Part shown: in pieces, positions 8,714 through 16,654 of the stretch
Layout: each line of letters begins with the position of its first letter
Position numbering within the stretch: position 1 is the stretch's first letter
Origin: Acidobacteriaceae bacterium
GTDB taxonomy: Bacteria > Acidobacteriota > Terriglobia > Bryobacterales > Bryobacteraceae
Direction: 5' to 3'
Length of the DNA: 64,000 bases
Assembly (NCBI GenBank): GCA_019240475.1
Contig: JAFAYI010000006.1
Span: 310,001-374,000, forward strand
The notes under the pieces: generated by a model
The model's input: only the letters and a program-made list of their open reading frames with translations
What the model was told of the DNA's origin: nothing
Databases searched by the model: none
Made by a program: the position numbers and the translations under genes

Positions 8714-8896
8714 GCCCAAATGGTAGCATCGGGAAACCCGCTTTCCAGCTATAATCGAACAAACAAACTGCCTTCCTTTTGTCTCATGCGCCCCTCTCGC
8801 TGGATGCCCACTTTGTCTATGGGCAAGCTCCAGCCCGCCTCGATTCTCCGCCAGTCGGACATGCAACGTAGATCGCCGAAACTCGTCGAATACATC
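8714..8896. promoter_or_regulatory. Divergent promoter region between mobA and the amidase gene
   Basis: About 180 bp separate the divergent starts. In-frame ATGs upstream of the amidase (for example at 8861) make the exact leader length uncertain. I could not pick a convincing -35/-10 pair by eye. Confidence 0.4.
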
Positions 8897-10414
8897 ATGG
8901 ACGGATGTGCGCCTCGGGCCCGCGTGTCTCGTCCATGTCTTCGCCTGGCTTGTGCATCGCTTCTTTGCGGCACGCGGCTGCTTTGCCAGATGTTGGTTGT
9001 CGGAATATTCTGCTTTCTTTCGCCCGCCCGCGCTCAGACCGCCGCTACGTCGCGCGCCATCAATCCCCATATTGAAGCCGTCCGCTTCTGGTCCTTCGGC
9101 GACGTCACGCGCATCGCCATCCAAACTCAGGGCAGTTATCAAGTCACGTCCGACCAGGTCGATAGCCCGCCGCGTCTTTACTTCGATCTCAACGGGCTTC
9201 GTCCGCCCGCCTCCGCTCATCGCGGAATCGAAACATTCCAGGTCGGCGATCACCGTCTAAAGAGAATCCGCCTTGCCGAGATCAATCCCGGCGCCACGCG
9301 CATCGTCTTCGATCTCGAAGGTCCCGTCGATGTCGTCTCGTCTCAACTCGTCAATCCCGACCGCTTGATGATTGAGCTGCGGCCCAAAGACATCCCTCCG
9401 CCGAATTCATCCATGGCCCGCAACTCGCACGGCGCCACGCGCAACGATTTCTCCTTGCCCCTGGCTTCCAAGGCGCCTGCCGTTCGGCTGCCGGATAACA
9501 GTCCGCCGGCTCAACGCGCCGTAGTTGCCGCTCCCTCGCAGCCTCTTTCCCAACCCGCATCTCAAGCGACGACTGCTGTTTCGGCGCCGACCACAATTCC
9601 GGCTCCCGCCATGCGCGCCACAACCCCTGCTCCGCGTCCCGTCGGACCTCCCACTGCCGCGCGCCGCGATGCCACTGGCGATCGCTCTCTCGCCCGCGTC
9701 TTCGGCTTGAAAATCAGCAAGGTCGTCATTGATGCCGGGCACGGCGGTCATGACACCGGCACCATCGGTCCCGACGGCTTGATGGAAAAAGATCTGGTCC
9801 TCGACGTCGCGCTGCGCCTTGGCGCGCTTATCACCCAGCGGCTCGGCGCTCAAGTCGTCTACACGCGCTCCGACGACGTCTTCATTCCGCTCGAAGACCG
9901 CACCCGCATCGCCAACGATGAAAAGGCGGATCTCTTCATCTCCATCCACGCCAACTCTTCTCCCGAGCCCACCGCTACGGGAGTTGAAACTTACTACTTC
10001 AATCTCACCTCCGACAAGAGCGGCCTCGATCTCGCCACGCGCGAAAATGCAACCTCCGCCAGCGACATTTCCGATTTGAACGACCTGCTTCACAAAGCCG
10101 TCCTGCAAACCAAGCTCGAAGAATCTCGCGATTTCGCTCAAAAGGTTCAGACCTCTCTGTGGGCCGCTTCCGTCAAGATGAACAATCGCTCGCGCGATCG
10201 CGGAGTCCGGCAAGCGCCCTTTGTCGTTCTGATAGGAGCCACCATGCCGTCCATACTCGCCGAGATCGGCTTCGTCTCCAATCCTCACGACGAAAAGCTG
10301 ATGAAGCGCGGGGATCAGCGCCAGAGGATCGCCGAGTCTCTCTTCAAAGGCGTCTCGCAATACACCAACTCACTCAGCCACGTCCAGATCGCGCGCGCCG
10401 CAGGCGGCCAGTAA
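8897..10414 (+). CDS. N-acetylmuramoyl-L-alanine amidase (AmiC-like) with AMIN domain
   Basis: This secreted, zinc-dependent amidase cleaves the amide between MurNAc and the stem peptide during cell separation. From ATG 8897 the protein is 505 residues, with a signal segment (MLVVGIFCFLSPARAQ near residues 35-50) and an AMIN domain (EAVRFWSFGDVTRIAIQTQG to VNPDRLMIELRP) that targets the septum. A Pro/Ala/Thr linker of about 100 residues leads to an Amidase_3 domain with zinc ligands in VVIDAGHGGHD (His), GLMEKDLVLDVA (Glu) and LFISIHANSS (His). The late Glu of MPSILAEIGFVSNPHDE is the catalytic base. Alternative starts at 8861 or earlier would lengthen the N-region. Confidence 0.92.
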   Translation: MDGCAPRARVSRPCLRLACASLLCGTRLLCQMLVVGIFCFLSPARAQTAATSRAINPHIEAVRFWSFGDVTRIAIQTQGSYQVTSDQVDSPPRLYFDLNGLRPPASAHRGIETFQVGDHRLKRIRLAEINPGATRIVFDLEGPVDVVSSQLVNPDRLMIELRPKDIPPPNSSMARNSHGATRNDFSLPLASKAPAVRLPDNSPPAQRAVVAAPSQPLSQPASQATTAVSAPTTIPAPAMRATTPAPRPVGPPTAARRDATGDRSLARVFGLKISKVVIDAGHGGHDTGTIGPDGLMEKDLVLDVALRLGALITQRLGAQVVYTRSDDVFIPLEDRTRIANDEKADLFISIHANSSPEPTATGVETYYFNLTSDKSGLDLATRENATSASDISDLNDLLHKAVLQTKLEESRDFAQKVQTSLWAASVKMNNRSRDRGVRQAPFVVLIGATMPSILAEIGFVSNPHDEKLMKRGDQRQRIAESLFKGVSQYTNSLSHVQIARAAGGQ

Positions 10415-11227
10415 TCACTCGTCCGTGTGCGTCTGTCTGCTCTCCCGGCAAATGCCGCGCTTGCTCGCCCGCGCAAATGCGACCAAATGCCGCGTGTGCT
10501 CCGATGGCGCCTCTCTTTCAATCCGCCGCAGCGCCTCTTCCTGCTTTAATCCCGATCGGTACAGCAGCCGGTATGCCGTTTTCAACGGCCGCATTTCGGC
10601 TGTGGCGAACCCCGCGCGCTTCAATCCAACTGTATTGAGCCCCTTCGCCGCCACATTGAAATCCGAATACAGAAAATACGGAGGCAGGTCGCTATTCACG
10701 CGCGTGTTTCCGCCCACCATCGCGAGCCGCCCGATCCTCGAATACTGATGCACCACCACGCCGCCCGACAGGAATGCTTGGCTTTCTACCTCGGCATGCC
10801 CCGCCACCAGCGCGCAGCTTGCGATCACGACGTGATCGCCGATCGTGCAGTTATGCGCTATATGCCCGGACGTCATGATGTAATTGCCGTCCCCGATGCG
10901 CGTCTCCGATTCCGGCTGCGTGCCCCGCGAGATCGTGTAATGTTCGCGAATCTTGTTGCGGTTGCCGATCCGCAGATAACTCCGCTCGCCCTTGAATCCT
11001 TTGTCCAACGGATCGGTCCCGAGCACCGTCCCAGCCGAAATCTCGTTCTCGTCTCCGAGCGTCGTCCAGCGCTTGACGTATACGTACGGCTCCAGAACGC
11101 AGCCCGACCCGATCGCAACATCCGCCTCGATCACGCAGAATTCGCCAACCCGCGTCCCGGCGCCAATCGCCGCCTCCGGATGCACTCGCGCCGTGGGCGC
11201 AATGTAAGCCGATGCGTCGATCGCCAT
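10415..11227 (-). CDS. lpxA: UDP-N-acetylglucosamine acyltransferase
   Basis: LpxA transfers an acyl chain from ACP to the 3-OH of UDP-GlcNAc, the first step of lipid A synthesis. The product is 270 residues and has the left-handed beta-helix hexapeptide repeat from AYIAPTARVHPEAAIGAGTRVG onward. The catalytic His lies in MTSGHIAHNCTIGD, and the substrate-specificity segment GTDPLDKGFKGERS is present. The C-terminal helical part has the NTVGLKRAGF motif and a helical tail (LKTAYRLLYR). ATG 11227 is chosen because MAIDASAYIAPTA matches family N-termini. It is divergent from lpxD with 18 bp between start codons, so the promoters must overlap the genes. Confidence 0.94.
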   Translation of the reverse strand: MAIDASAYIAPTARVHPEAAIGAGTRVGEFCVIEADVAIGSGCVLEPYVYVKRWTTLGDENEISAGTVLGTDPLDKGFKGERSYLRIGNRNKIREHYTISRGTQPESETRIGDGNYIMTSGHIAHNCTIGDHVVIASCALVAGHAEVESQAFLSGGVVVHQYSRIGRLAMVGGNTRVNSDLPPYFLYSDFNVAAKGLNTVGLKRAGFATAEMRPLKTAYRLLYRSGLKQEEALRRIEREAPSEHTRHLVAFARASKRGICRESRQTHTDE

Positions 11228-11245
11228 AAATGCTAAGTATGGAGG

Positions 11246-12295
11246 ATGCCAGCTCTCACCGTCAGTCGGCTCGCCGAGCTTTGCAGCGGCGAACTGCGCG
11301 GCGATCCTCATCGGCTCATCAGCGGCGCAAACTCACTTGAAATTGCGCAGCCCTCGGATCTCTCATTCCTCGCGAATCCGAAAGCCGCCGCGAAAGCTCT
11401 CGCTTCTCAAGCCGGCTGCTTGATCGCGCCTCTCTCGTTCAATCACCCTGGCCCCTGGTCCGTCATCTCCGTCGAAGGTCCGCGTGCTGCATTCGCCCTC
11501 TGCCTCGCTGCGCTCTATCCGCAAACGCGCCCCTCGCCGCTCATTCACTCCACCGCCATTGTTGCTCCTTCCGCGCAAATTGCCGCCGGCTGTTTCATCG
11601 GCCCCTACGTAGTCGTCGGAGACGAAACAATCATCGCCGAAGGCTGTCAAATCGGCGCCGGATGTAGCATCGGATGCCGCGTATCCGTCGGCGCTCAAAC
11701 CACTTTGCATCCTCGCGTCACGCTCTATGACGGCGTGTGCATCGGCGCTCGTGTCATCGTCCACTCCGGATCGGTCATCGGCGCGGACGGCTTCGGCTTT
11801 ACGCTCGCTGGAGACCATTACGAAAAATTCCCGCAGGTCGGCGCCGTCGACATCGGCGACGATGTCGAAATCGGCGCGAACTGCTGCATCGATCGCGCGG
11901 CCCTGGGTGTCACTTCCATAGCCGATGGAGTCAAGCTCGATAACTTGATTCACATCGCGCACAACTGCGCCATCGGCCGTCACGTCGTGATCGCCGCGCA
12001 AACCGGTCTCTCCGGCAGCGTCACTATCGGCGACTACGCCGTCATCGGTGGGCAGGCCGGCGTCGGCGAAAAGGCGAAGATCGCATCCCACGCAATCGTC
12101 GGCGGGAAGGCCGGCGTTCTCACCTCCCAGCATGTAAACACGGGAGAACCTGTATGGGGCATTCCCGCCCGTCCCTTGCGCCAGCACCTGAAAGGCCTGG
12201 CGAACGTCGGCAAATTATCCGAGTTGCGAAACGAAGTCCGCGAGTTGAGAAGAAAGTTGGACGCGCTCGAAACCGCATCGCGCGGAACCGATTAA
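11246..12295 (+). CDS. lpxD: UDP-3-O-(3-hydroxyacyl)glucosamine N-acyltransferase
   Basis: LpxD adds the N-linked acyl chain in lipid A synthesis. At 349 residues it has the normal N-terminal uridine-binding domain (LAELCSGELRGDP, PSDLSFLANPKAA) and a long hexapeptide beta-helix (IHSTAIVAPSAQIAAGCFIGPYV and onward). The catalytic His is in NLIHIAHNCAIG, and SVIGADGFGFTLAG is the specific LpxD loop. The C-terminal helix NVGKLSELRNEVRELRRKLDALE is a trimer coiled coil. The usual companions fabZ and lpxB are absent here; lpxA is adjacent but divergent. The stop overlaps the converging HisKA gene by 4 bp. Confidence 0.95.
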   Translation: MPALTVSRLAELCSGELRGDPHRLISGANSLEIAQPSDLSFLANPKAAAKALASQAGCLIAPLSFNHPGPWSVISVEGPRAAFALCLAALYPQTRPSPLIHSTAIVAPSAQIAAGCFIGPYVVVGDETIIAEGCQIGAGCSIGCRVSVGAQTTLHPRVTLYDGVCIGARVIVHSGSVIGADGFGFTLAGDHYEKFPQVGAVDIGDDVEIGANCCIDRAALGVTSIADGVKLDNLIHIAHNCAIGRHVVIAAQTGLSGSVTIGDYAVIGGQAGVGEKAKIASHAIVGGKAGVLTSQHVNTGEPVWGIPARPLRQHLKGLANVGKLSELRNEVRELRRKLDALETASRGTD

Positions 12296-12606
12296 GTCAG
12301 GCCCTCGGCGCGCAGCAGCGTTGCGCCTGTCATCGCGTTCTCGCCGCAATGCTGATCTAGAATCGCGCTGGCCCGCAACACCATCGCTTGAATGCGTTGC
12401 AGGTGGCCGCAAATCTGTTCGTCTTCGGCAGTAAGCTCCAGGAAATAGGCGAGCGATTCTATGATGCCTAAAGGCTGGCGTAGCTCATGCGCCAACTCCT
12501 CCAGCATCGTGGCTTTGAATTCGTTGGTTTGAGACGGCGTCAAATCCAGTCGGCCAAGAAGAGCGTCTTGCCCGGGCGCGGAAGCAGCTTTATACATTTG
12601 GTCCAT
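12292..12606 (-). CDS. Stand-alone HisKA (dimerisation/phosphoacceptor) domain protein
   Basis: This short protein (104 residues from ATG 12606) consists almost entirely of a histidine-kinase dimerisation helix pair: EELAHELRQPLGIIESLAYFLEL, with the H-box His-Glu-Leu-Arg-Gln-Pro, then the second helix HLQRIQAMVLRASAILDQH. There is no ATPase (HATPase_c) domain. Proteins like this could act as phosphorelay intermediates or dominant partners of full kinases; that role is inference. An upstream in-frame ATG (12783) would add about 59 Cys/Arg-rich residues that look non-coding. Confidence 0.65.
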   Translation of the reverse strand: MDQMYKAASAPGQDALLGRLDLTPSQTNEFKATMLEELAHELRQPLGIIESLAYFLELTAEDEQICGHLQRIQAMVLRASAILDQHCGENAMTGATLLRAEGLT

Positions 12607-12785
12607 TCGACCCGCCGGCCCACGGCGGCTAACATTGCCGCACCGGCATCCCGTCTGATTGTGTGCCTGCCTGCGCCTACAGTCAATACATTTTCGATAA
12701 AAATCGGACAGTACTTTTGGCCTTAAACGCTCGCCCGCGTCCTGGTACTTGGCTATGATATTCTCGGATCGTATCTCAACCATGT

Positions 12786-12861
12786 GGGCCTGTGGCGCAG
12801 TTGGGAGCGCGCTTCCATGGCATGGAAGAGGTCGACGGTTCGAACCCGTCCAGGTCCACCA
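12786..12861 (+). tRNA. tRNA-Ala (anticodon GGC)
   Basis: A 76-nt cloverleaf can be folded by hand. The acceptor stem GGGCCTG pairs with CAGGTCC and contains the G3:U70 wobble that is the alanine identity element. The D arm is GCGC-loop-GCGC, and the anticodon stem CTTCC/GGAAG closes a 7-nt loop ATGGCAT with anticodon GGC. The T arm GACGG-TTCGAAC-CCGTC is canonical. CCA is encoded (12859-12861). Its 3' half is duplicated at 13682-13727. Confidence 0.97.
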
Positions 12862-13158
12862 ATTCCGCCGCTTACAGGCTTAGCGCCCTGTCTTTGGCCG
12901 GACCATTGCGATAACGTTATCGCTCGCTGTTCGCCTCTGTAAGAAAATCGCCCGCCCACGGACATCCAGCGCGTGCGCTGTTCGTATGCATCAATTCCTT
13001 TGCGCAAGCTTCACATCGACAGCAAGGGCTGGAAAGCGAGTTGCATGTCCATGATCTTCCGGGCGCCAGCGGCAGATCTCGAAGGTCATCACAGCCGTTC
13101 AAACGAGTGTTCGCTTTGCGAAAGCGACGCTCCGCCGAAAACCGACTAAGATCGAATC
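12862..13158. other. Intergenic stretch after tRNA-Ala without a convincing gene
   Basis: Nothing here translates to a recognisable protein. About 30 bp after the tRNA (12862-12892) resemble the sequence after the tRNA remnant at 13728-13761, sharing CGCTT-CAGGCT-AG-GCCC-TGT. A short ACAGG/CCTGT hairpin near 12873-12891 could weakly terminate the tRNA transcript. A 16-bp perfect palindrome lies at 12908-12923. Confidence 0.6.
12908..12923. promoter_or_regulatory. 16-bp perfect palindrome, possible operator
   Basis: GCGATAACGTTATCGC is fully self-complementary. It stands 46 bp after the tRNA and about 235 bp before the DUF433 gene. Dimeric repressors commonly bind such sites. No regulator gene is adjacent, so function is unknown. 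Confidence 0.35.
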
Positions 13159-13389
13159 ATGGAAGCGAATTTCTGGAAGGACTGTCCGCTGGTCGAAGTG
13201 GCGCCCGGCAAGGTGTCTGGCACACCGGTTCTGAAGGAGTCACGTGTTCCCGCCGATACGATCGCGGAAGCCGCCGAGCTCAATATGTCGGCCGAGGACA
13301 TCGCGAGCGACTACAGGCTGAAACTCGATGACGTCAAGCAGGTACTCGCGTACTATTCCAACCGCATCAAGCACGCGCTCGTTTCTTGA
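13159..13389 (+). CDS. DUF433 protein, putative antitoxin
   Basis: The 76-residue product has the DUF433 pattern: a beta hairpin with PGKVSGTPVLKESRVPADTIAEAA followed by the helical SAEDIASDYRLKLDDVKQVLAYY. DUF433 proteins usually sit directly upstream of a DUF5615 PIN-like protein and are thought to be its antitoxin. Here the expected partner follows immediately, with a TTG overlapping the stop, but that partner is broken. The gene lies between tRNA-Ala and its partial copy. The frame is intact, which may mean recent decay of the toxin or retained function of DUF433 alone. Confidence 0.85.
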   Translation: MEANFWKDCPLVEVAPGKVSGTPVLKESRVPADTIAEAAELNMSAEDIASDYRLKLDDVKQVLAYYSNRIKHALVS

Positions 13390-13629
13390 AGCGGGTTCTG
13401 TTCGACCATAGCGCTCCTGCGCCACTTGCCCGGTTTCTAAAAGCCTGTGAGGTCAAAGCTTGCCGATGAAATGGGATGGGCGCGCCTCGGGAACGGCGAG
13501 TTGCTCGACAATCACTGGCCCATCGTGAGGGATCACGTACCAGCTATCGATCAGGCCATCGAAAAAGCGCAACCAGGCGAGGCGAAGCCGGTCTTCTGCG
13601 GGACATTCCTCGCGCGAAAGTTCAAGTAG
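13386..13629 (+). pseudogene. Broken DUF5615 (PIN-like) toxin gene
   Basis: From TTG 13386 the frame encodes KRVLFDHSAPAPLARFLKACEVK, the N-terminus of DUF5615 proteins including the conserved Asp-His. It reaches a stop at about 13461. Family-like sequence continues in another frame from about 13447: KLADEMGWARLGNGELLDN, then HWPIVRDHVPAIDQAIEKAQPG, to a stop at 13627-13629. A frameshift is therefore needed. The stretch between GNGELL and HWP that normally holds the strand with the second acidic residues is missing (about 35 residues), indicating an internal deletion. The product should be inactive. Confidence 0.75.
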
Positions 13630-13681
13630 GCTCTCGTAGCAACGGCGCTCATGGTATCAATGAGGTGCAGGCACTTCAAAA

Positions 13682-13762
13682 CATGGCATGGAAGAGGTCT
13701 ACGGTGCGAACCCGTCCAGGTCCACCGAACCCATCGCTTGCAGGCTCAGAGCCCTTGTCGCC
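13682..13762 (+). repeat. Degenerate copy of the tRNA-Ala 3' half and its downstream flank
   Basis: Bases 13682-13727 match tRNA-Ala 12816-12861 at 43 of 46 positions, covering the anticodon loop, anticodon 3' strand, T arm and acceptor 3' strand; differences include the final A of CCA (here G) and two T-arm-region bases. Similarity continues, with a few changes and one indel, for about 30 bp beyond. The 5' half of the tRNA is absent. This is either an attachment-site-like direct repeat or the remnant of a second tRNA copy. It is in frame with the GH127 gene. Confidence 0.85.
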
Positions 13763-15749
13763 TTCGAAAAACGCACCTTCCAGGCGGGCGTTCGTAGCTT
13801 TTAGCGCTGCGGGCTCGCTGGCCGCCGGCGTCGCTCATGCCGGTCAAGAATCGCATTCCATCACGCAGGCCTCCGTTCCAGGCGACCCCGCTGCTCCAAA
13901 GGAACAGTGGGGCACAGTGCCTTTCGCGCAGCCATTCGACGGTCCCCTCCATTTCCTTCGTCACGAGGCGGCCCCCAAAGTCGAACCCTTCCCTCTCGCT
14001 GAAGTGCGCCTCCTCCCGAGCGCCTTCTACGATGCTCAGGAAGCGAATCGAAACCTGCTGCATCGCTACTCCGCCGATCGCCTCTTGCACACCTTCCGCT
14101 TGAACGCCGGCTTGCCGTCCACCGCGCAGCCGCTAGGAGGTTGGGAGCGTCCCGATTGCGAACTGCGCGGCCACTTCACGGGCCACTATCTGTCCGCATG
14201 CGCCCTTATGTTCACCGCTACAAGGGACGCCGAGATTAGCGACAAAGGCAATTACCTGGTGGCCGAACTCGCCAAATGTCAACAGAAGCTCGGCAACGGC
14301 TACCTGAGCGCATTTCCAACCGAACTGTTCGATCGCCTTCGACGGCGCGAAAAAGTCTGGGCGCCGTTCTACACCTACCACAAGATTCTCGCCGGCATGA
14401 TCGACATGCACCAGCTCGCAGGCAACGCGCAAGCGCTCGCCGTCGCAACCGGCATGGCCGATTGGGTGGACGCCTGGACCGCGCGGCTCTCCCAAGAGCA
14501 GATGCAAAAGGTCCTCGACGAAGAATTCGGCGGAATGAACGAAGCCCTTTACAATTTGGCCGCGCTCACCGGCGAATCGCGTTACGCGGCGGTGGGCGAC
14601 CGCTTCGCCAAGCAGCGTTTCTTCAATCCGCTCGCCTTGCGGCGCGATCAGTTGCGAGGCCTTCATACGAACACTCACATCCCCCAGGTGATCGGCGCCG
14701 CTCGCCGCTACGAAATCAGCTCCGACGCTCGCTTCCACGATGTCGCCGACGCCTTCTGGAATGAAGTGGCCCATACCCGCACATATGCGACCGGCGGCAC
14801 CAGCAACAACGAAGGCTGGCTCACCGAGCCTAACCATCTCGCCCAAGAACTGAAACAAGGCTCAGACACCAACGAATGCTGCTGCGCCTACAACATGCTG
14901 AAGTTAACGCGCCATCTCTACGAATGGTCCGCCGATCCCCGCTACTTCGATTACTACGAGCAGTTGCTCTACAACCACCGCCTCGGCGCCATCGATGTTA
15001 CGAACGGCCACACGCAGTATTACCTCGGCGTCGCGCCCGGCTCCTGGCGCACCTTCGGCACGGAAGACAATTCTTTCTGGTGCTGCAACGGCACCGGCGT
15101 CGAAGAATATTCAAAGCTCGCGGACAGCATCTATTTCCGAGCCGGCGATTCTCTCTTCGTCAATCTCTTCATCCCCTCTGAGCTGAATTGGCGCGAGCGC
15201 CAGGTCCGCCTGCGCCAAACCAATCGGTTTCCTTACGAGCCGCGCACCCGTCTCGAAATCTCCCTCGATTCTCCGCGCCGCTTCGTGCTCAACATCCGCG
15301 TGCCCTCATGGGTGGCGGGCTTTCCCGTAGTCTCGCTGAACGGCTCGCCAATCGAATCTTCTGCCGCTCCCGGCAGCTATCTCGTCATCGCTCGCGCCTG
15401 GCAAAACGCCGATCGGATCGACATCGCGTTTCCGATGTCTCTCACCGCGCGCCCCATGCCCGACGATCCCACTCAGCAAGCATTCCTCTACGGGCCGCTG
15501 CTGCTTGCCGCTCTCCTCGGCGATAGCACCGTTCCCCAAGACCTGGTCGTCGGCCCCGAGGGACCCGAGTTCAAGAAATTTCCTCCACCGCCCGTTCCCG
15601 TCCTTCATCTCGCGGCGGCCGATCCAAGCAAGTCGTTCAAGCAAGACTCCGAAAAGCTCACATTCAGAACAGAGGATTCCGTGACCCTCGTTCCCTTCAA
15701 CACCATCGGCCCTGGACGTCCGTACTCGGTCTACTTCGCCGTCGCCTGA
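13755..15749 (+). CDS. GH127 family glycoside hydrolase (DUF1680), secreted
   Basis: The protein belongs to the beta-L-arabinofuranosidase family GH127/DUF1680. From TTG 13755 it is 664 residues, with a twin-arginine-like signal (PSRRAFVAFSAAGSLAAGVAHA). An (alpha/alpha)6 catalytic domain follows with GHYLSACALM, VWAPFYTYHKILAGMIDMH and the metal/catalytic cluster NECCCAYNMLKL near residue 373 together with FWCCNGTGVEEYSK. In the characterised enzyme a Glu and three Cys in these two motifs bind zinc and one Cys is the nucleophile. Upstream in-frame ATG 13683 lies inside the tRNA copy. The substrate is probably plant or microbial arabinoside; exact specificity is unknown. Confidence 0.88.
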   Translation: MSPSKNAPSRRAFVAFSAAGSLAAGVAHAGQESHSITQASVPGDPAAPKEQWGTVPFAQPFDGPLHFLRHEAAPKVEPFPLAEVRLLPSAFYDAQEANRNLLHRYSADRLLHTFRLNAGLPSTAQPLGGWERPDCELRGHFTGHYLSACALMFTATRDAEISDKGNYLVAELAKCQQKLGNGYLSAFPTELFDRLRRREKVWAPFYTYHKILAGMIDMHQLAGNAQALAVATGMADWVDAWTARLSQEQMQKVLDEEFGGMNEALYNLAALTGESRYAAVGDRFAKQRFFNPLALRRDQLRGLHTNTHIPQVIGAARRYEISSDARFHDVADAFWNEVAHTRTYATGGTSNNEGWLTEPNHLAQELKQGSDTNECCCAYNMLKLTRHLYEWSADPRYFDYYEQLLYNHRLGAIDVTNGHTQYYLGVAPGSWRTFGTEDNSFWCCNGTGVEEYSKLADSIYFRAGDSLFVNLFIPSELNWRERQVRLRQTNRFPYEPRTRLEISLDSPRRFVLNIRVPSWVAGFPVVSLNGSPIESSAAPGSYLVIARAWQNADRIDIAFPMSLTARPMPDDPTQQAFLYGPLLLAALLGDSTVPQDLVVGPEGPEFKKFPPPPVPVLHLAAADPSKSFKQDSEKLTFRTEDSVTLVPFNTIGPGRPYSVYFAVA

Positions 15750-16654
15750 GCAGGCCCATCGCGGAACCAATCGATCACCCGGCGTTCGAACTCCCTCGGC
15801 GCCGCCGCGTACGCACCTGTGTGTCCCGCATGCGGAACCAGCCAAAGTTGTGCGCAGGCCGCGTTCCGAAAGATCTCCTCTGAATTCGTTGGACTCGTCT
15901 CGCGATCCTCTTTCCCGTGAATCAACAGAATCGGCGTCCGCACCCCGCGCACCGCATGTTCCGGCCGCGCATCGGAAAGCGCCACGTGGCGCGCAACGTA
16001 GGCATACAATATCGCCTCCTCGACAATCGCGGCCGCTAGCCATCTCGGCACATGGCCGTAGTGCGCCACGCGTTCTCTCGCAACCGCCTCAAAGGACGAG
16101 TACGCGCATTCCGCCACAACCGCGTCCAATTTCGCCCCGCGGCCCAGCGACTCAAGCAATATCGCTCCTCCTAGCGATTCGCCGAACCCGTACACCTTCC
16201 TCGCTCCCTGCGCACTCACCCACGCAATCCACCCCAGCATGTCCTCCGATTCCTGGACGCCGTAGCTCACCAGCCCGCCACTCTCGCCATGCCCGCGGCT
16301 GTCCGGAACCAGCACCGCATATCCGTTCCTAAGAAACAGCAGCGCATCGCCCATCACCCCAATACCCGAATCGGCCACGCCATGGCACGCAATCACCGCC
16401 CGGCCGTTCCATTCTCCGGGCACAATCCACCAGCCTTTCAGCGAAACGCCGTCCGCTGCGCGAATCGTTACTTGCCGCGCCGCACCCGAAACTGCCGCCG
16501 ACGTACTCTGAGCCAGCGCCGCCGTATCCGACGCCCGGCGCCGCAAAGGCGGATGCAACGCGCCTTCCGTGACGACGCCCACAGCGACCAAAGAACCCAC
16601 GGCAAGCAGAAGCGCAATCGCGGCTGCGCCGGCAAGTTTGAATCGCCTGCTCAT
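15731..16654 (-). CDS. Membrane-anchored alpha/beta hydrolase, last gene of the HMGR operon
   Basis: The 307-residue product has an N-terminal membrane segment (LAGAAAIALLLAVGSLVAVG) and an alpha/beta hydrolase domain. Triad candidates are Ser in YGFGESLGGAILL (GxSxG), Asp in LIHGKEDRETSP and His in VPHAGHTGAY. The oxyanion-side ACHGVADSG is also visible. A serine nucleophile separates it from OleB-type enzymes, which use Asp. Likely an esterase, lipase or thioesterase facing the periplasm. ATG 16654 overlaps the stop of the AMP-ligase gene as ATGA, so it belongs to the minus-strand operon. Its 3' end overlaps the converging GH127 gene by 19 bp. Confidence 0.82.
   Translation of the reverse strand: MSRRFKLAGAAAIALLLAVGSLVAVGVVTEGALHPPLRRRASDTAALAQSTSAAVSGAARQVTIRAADGVSLKGWWIVPGEWNGRAVIACHGVADSGIGVMGDALLFLRNGYAVLVPDSRGHGESGGLVSYGVQESEDMLGWIAWVSAQGARKVYGFGESLGGAILLESLGRGAKLDAVVAECAYSSFEAVARERVAHYGHVPRWLAAAIVEEAILYAYVARHVALSDARPEHAVRGVRTPILLIHGKEDRETSPTNSEEIFRNAACAQLWLVPHAGHTGAYAAAPREFERRVIDWFRDGPAQATAK

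Noticed and set aside
9407..10360. 317-residue minus-strand frame opposite the amidase
   Set aside because: It has no recognisable domain, and the plus strand encodes intact AMIN and Amidase_3 domains.
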